Positions 60,913 to 64,000 of a stretch of 64,000 bases of DNA are shown piece by piece; the stretch's first letter is position 1; every line of letters starts with the position of its first letter. The notes beneath the pieces are model-generated. The model did no database searches, had not been told where the DNA came from, and saw only the letters and a list, made by a program, of their open reading frames with translations. Origin of the DNA: Filobasidium wieringae (taxonomy: Eukaryota > Basidiomycota > Tremellomycetes > Filobasidiales > Filobasidiaceae); assembly GCA_001600055.1 (NCBI GenBank), contig BCIV01000018.1, positions 124,001 to 188,000 of the forward strand, given 5' to 3'. Position numbers and translations under genes: made by a program.

Positions 60913-62964
60913 GGATGTTTCCGGGTAGTTTCAAAATAGAAAGCGCGATCCTGATCGACGGTGACAAGCGCACGCGTGATGACGAAGGACTAGCTTCCAA
61001 TTTAGGCCAAACGCCTGTAGAGAAGCTTACAACCCGCCCATTCAGTACTGACGCCTGCTCAGCCTCGTCCACACTCTACAACACCATTTGTAAGAAATTC
61101 AAACACATGTATTCCTCGACACGATCCGATGCTGGACATCTCCCGTATGTCTCATTCATATATTGAGTAACCCGGGTCAGGGGCTCCGTCAACTAAATGT
61201 CGTGCATGCTTGTCGCAGGTTATCCTTCCCGGCTATTCTGATCAACGCCAAGCAGAAGGATGCGGCATCGAGAGATTCTTATGTTGTACATCAGAAAGAG
61301 CACAATCTGGCAGTGTCGCGGAAGAAACAGGAAGACAAACAGGCCAGAGGCGGAAAGCGAAGGGAGAGGCGAAAGGAAAATGGTCGGTAGTTTGTGGTTG
61401 ACCTTGATAAGAAATGCTCCATTCATTCGTTAAATCTCTTCGCAGCGTTGTTAGCACATAATCCTCACGTCACATTGCCGTCTAGAATCGACCTCCTGCC
61501 TCCAGCTCCTCGATATGTCTCGACTTTTGCTCAACCTTCCTCTCGGTCCGCTGCTGCCGCTGCTATACGTGCTGCATCTATACCGGACACAGTCCCCCCT
61601 CCTTCGGAACCGACGTCGAGTGAGGCAGGTCAATATACTCTGAGTCTGAAAGGTGTACGAAGCCTCCTCCGTGGACGTGGAAGACGTTCGGAAGTGATAA
61701 TACAGGTCGTTGAAAAGGAACTCCGGCCCTGGAGCGGTTGCGAGTTGGAGGATGGCGAAGAAAGTACTCAAGATCACGGCTATAGAGTACAGGACATATC
61801 CGGTTACGGGAATCCGCGAATCATAGACTCGAGTATCGTTCATGTGAAAAGTGAGGGATTAAGTAAGAGGAAGTCGACCAGACGCAACACTGTCGTAGAA
61901 CATACCCCTCATCGCGACCAACAAGAGATGCTCGACGCCCGCTTATCTGATCGAACAAACACCCGCCTACCTCAACCATTCACTACTCATCCGTCCTCAT
62001 CACCTGAATTCCTCGCTCGATTGTTAGAATCCATCTACTCCTCATCTTCAAGCGGTTCTGGCTCCCCTCACACTCACCGTCAGGCAATTATCGAGTTGGT
62101 GAGAACTCCAGGTCACCTCGTTTGGGCCGTTGCCGATGGCTGGGAAAGACTGATAGTCCACCTTCTTGTCCGATACTACGGATTGATCAGCTTTAGTGAG
62201 CACGATTATCCAGATCAATTTCTTGACTGAGCTGACACATGTGTAGAACAGGTCAAACGCTACCCTATGTATCGCCCGAACAGATGGCTGGACAGTCCGC
62301 ACTTTACCGGATAACCCACATTCTTCACCCCATCGCACTGCGTCCTCCAGCTGCGAATGTAGCGGCGGACCTGATGACTCCGGAGCATAGCGGTGTAGAT
62401 ACCGACTTCAGTACCAGCGCTAGCGAAGTTGGCTTCGACTCAACTTCCGAAGTTGATTCTGACCTGACATCAGAAGGTGAAACGGAAACTGAAAGGGGCA
62501 GTAACGATGAAGGAGATTCTACCGTTTTCGATACAACTATCACTGGAGTTCTTGGTCATCGCCCTGGAGACGTACCAGACTATGACAGTGATGCCGAAGG
62601 GAATCAGACATCATCGCTGTCCCATACCTCATCGCCACTGTTGTCGCCTAGACTGCTGTCAAATTTTAAAGTCAAGCGATCGAGCATTGGCAATCGTATA
62701 AACACCGCCGCGAGATACAGGGAAGAATCAGATGGTGAAGCTTCGGATGAAGAAGGCTACGCTGAGTCTACAACTAGCATGTTAGATTCGCTTATACTGG
62801 GCGATTCTTCAATCGAGAACCAAGGAATTGCTCAGCCGTTCATCAGTGAATTTGACATCCCCTTACATGTCGATCTTTTTCCTGAGAGGAGGAGAAATCT
62901 GGATTCAAACATTGTTGGAAGGAGGGGCAAGACACCTTTTTTCGAATATATTTACGGACAATGA
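60913..62964 (+). CDS. R3H-domain protein
   Basis: The secure part begins at ALLAHNPHVTLPSRIDLLPP (about 61456) and contains a helical region (TLSLKGVRSLLRGRGRRSEV). The R3H core is DGWERLIVHLLVRYYGLISF, with R-x3-H as required, joined over an intron (GTGAGC...GAACAG) to SQTLPYVSPEQMAG. The C-terminal half is very acidic and Ser-rich (SDLTSEGETETERGSNDEGD) and ends RGKTPFFEYIYGQ. R3H domains bind single-stranded nucleic acid. The upstream exons (ATG 60913, then SFPAILINAKQKDA and a Lys/Arg-rich end at KRRERRKEN) fit by phase but are less certain; the true start may differ. Confidence 0.6.
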
Positions 62965-63072
62965 GTCACCTTATGACACCACGTTGAATGTCCTTTAGTC
63001 ATTCTAATTGTATGCCAAGATCAGATTTAAGAATACAATCGAATATTACAGCCAGGTTCAAATCCACAACTT

Positions 63073-64000
63073 TCAAGCCCGACCAGACGCGAAAGGAGAT
63101 ATAGCCAGACATTGAATGACGGGTGGAGACTTGGTCACATCGGCAACGATCATGACCTGAAATCGTGCATGTCGATGTTAATTTATATGTAAATGGTTAT
63201 ACGGATTTGCTAAATGAAAATTCACTTACTGGAACAGTCTGTAGCTCTTGAATCACCTGGATGCGATGACCACCATCGGTCTCCTTGATGTTTTCGAACT
63301 TCAAGGCTTTCTTGCTTGCTGATTTCTTGCCTTGGATTCCGGTTGTTTGGATGTCTGCAGAGTCATTAGACTCGGCTTGATCGCGTGCCAAGACGCCTTT
63401 GATATATTCATCGTCGTTCTCGGCAGCCAAGTAGGATAGCACGTCTTGTGTATCCCAATACAAGCTGAGCAGGATCCTACAATCAGTCAACACTTCAAGT
63501 GCAGCACGGAAGGTTAACTTACGAAAGCGTGCGTAGGTGTTCGTCATAGACGTTATTCAAGAGGGGCATCTTGTCGACATGGACTCGCTTTTCGATACGG
63601 AACTCGGGCTGACATCAATCTCTAGCTTTAGCTCCTCATCAATGCGGAGTGTGCCACGTGAACTCACAACGACGACGTCGAATGCATTGTCCAACACGCC
63701 GACTATTTTAGCATCACGAATGACAGGTCCATGCTTCTTTGTGAGATCATCGATCAGGTTGCAGAGGTGTAAGTGAGCAGATTGCTCCTGCGCAATCTTG
63801 GCAGCATCTCGCTTGGCATTACAATGCTGCGCGCATTTAGCAACTTGGTCACGATCCATCACGAACTTAGCCTCTGGTGCCTCTGTGATTGATAGATGAC
63901 CTGTCAGTTCTGGGGTGTAGGCTGATCAATGGGCAACCGTACCTGTGGTAAGAGAGGCCTCAAGCATTCTATGGACAAGGATATCGGCCTGGAAGGATGC
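63073..64000 (-). CDS. SSD1: SSD1/Sts5-type RNB-fold RNA-binding translational regulator (5' part outside window)
   Basis: Only the C-terminal part is present. It reads DRDQVAKCAQHCNAKRDAAK, IAQEQSAHLHLCNLIDDLTK, HGPVIRDAKIVGVLDNAFDV, then across an intron VPEFGIEKRVHVDKMPL, NNVYDEHLRTL and LYWDTQDVLSYLAAEN. The last exon gives VMIVADVTKSPPVIQCLAIS and a stop at 63073. The AQEQS-H--LC-LI and PEFGIEKRVH blocks fit the Ssd1/Sts5 family, RNase II-like proteins that lost nuclease activity and bind cell-wall mRNAs, rather than Dis3 itself. A Lys/Ser-rich insert lies between the last two blocks. Confidence 0.82.

Overview
This is nuclear DNA from an intron-rich basidiomycete yeast. Nearly every core gene is cut by many introns of about 50-80 bases with GT(A/G)AG donors. 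Families include DBP5, SMC2, PFK-2/FBPase-2, SNF1-beta, eL6, COG8, RFT1, BUD23, BET3 and SSD1. Gene density, intron style and transposon types suggest Tremellomycetes (Cryptococcus/Kwoniella-like); that placement is inference from style, not from a database match.

Layout. 1-27,400 is gene-dense: BRAP2/ETP1-type ubiquitin ligase (-), Med11-like Mediator subunit (+), DBP5 (-), SMC2 (+), a tRNA-like gene (-), an intronless C2H2 zinc-finger gene (+), a His-rich Rxt2-like protein (-), PFK-2/FBPase-2 whose reading frame runs on into an MSS4/DSS4 domain (+), a microbial rhodopsin with proton-pump residues (-), SNF1/AMPK beta (-), a PRA1/Yip3 protein (+), eL6 (-) and a METTL21-type methyltransferase (+). 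27,727-31,732 is a Tc1/mariner-like element with TA at both ends; it carries an intact spliced passenger gene and a decayed transposase. COG8 (+) follows. 34,100-48,000 is a second transposon island: a decayed unknown gene, a hAT transposase with a stop codon, a 31-bp minisatellite, nested Ty1/copia fragments holding a solo LTR with a 5-bp target duplication, a 100-N assembly gap flanked by identical 1,373-bp sequences (almost certainly a false duplication), and a hAT-type MITE with an 8-bp target duplication. From 48,095 to the end core genes return: RFT1 (+), an unrecognised membrane protein (-), a bHLH factor with a very long loop (+), BUD23 (-), BET3 (+), an RNF126-like RING-H2 ligase (-), two less certain genes (+), and the 3' part of SSD1 (-).

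The core genes are unlinked housekeeping functions (mRNA export, condensin, glycolytic control, energy sensing, Golgi traffic, glycan flipping, ribosome and rRNA modification). There is no metabolic cluster. The most unusual points are the PFKFB-MSS4 read-through with a possible alternative intron that would separate the two, the GC-AG introns in Med11-like and SMC2, the two-gene Tc1-like element whose passenger gene outlived its transposase, and the assembly artefact at 44.7 kb. Exon borders were read by eye from conserved protein motifs and splice signals; no alignment or search was run.
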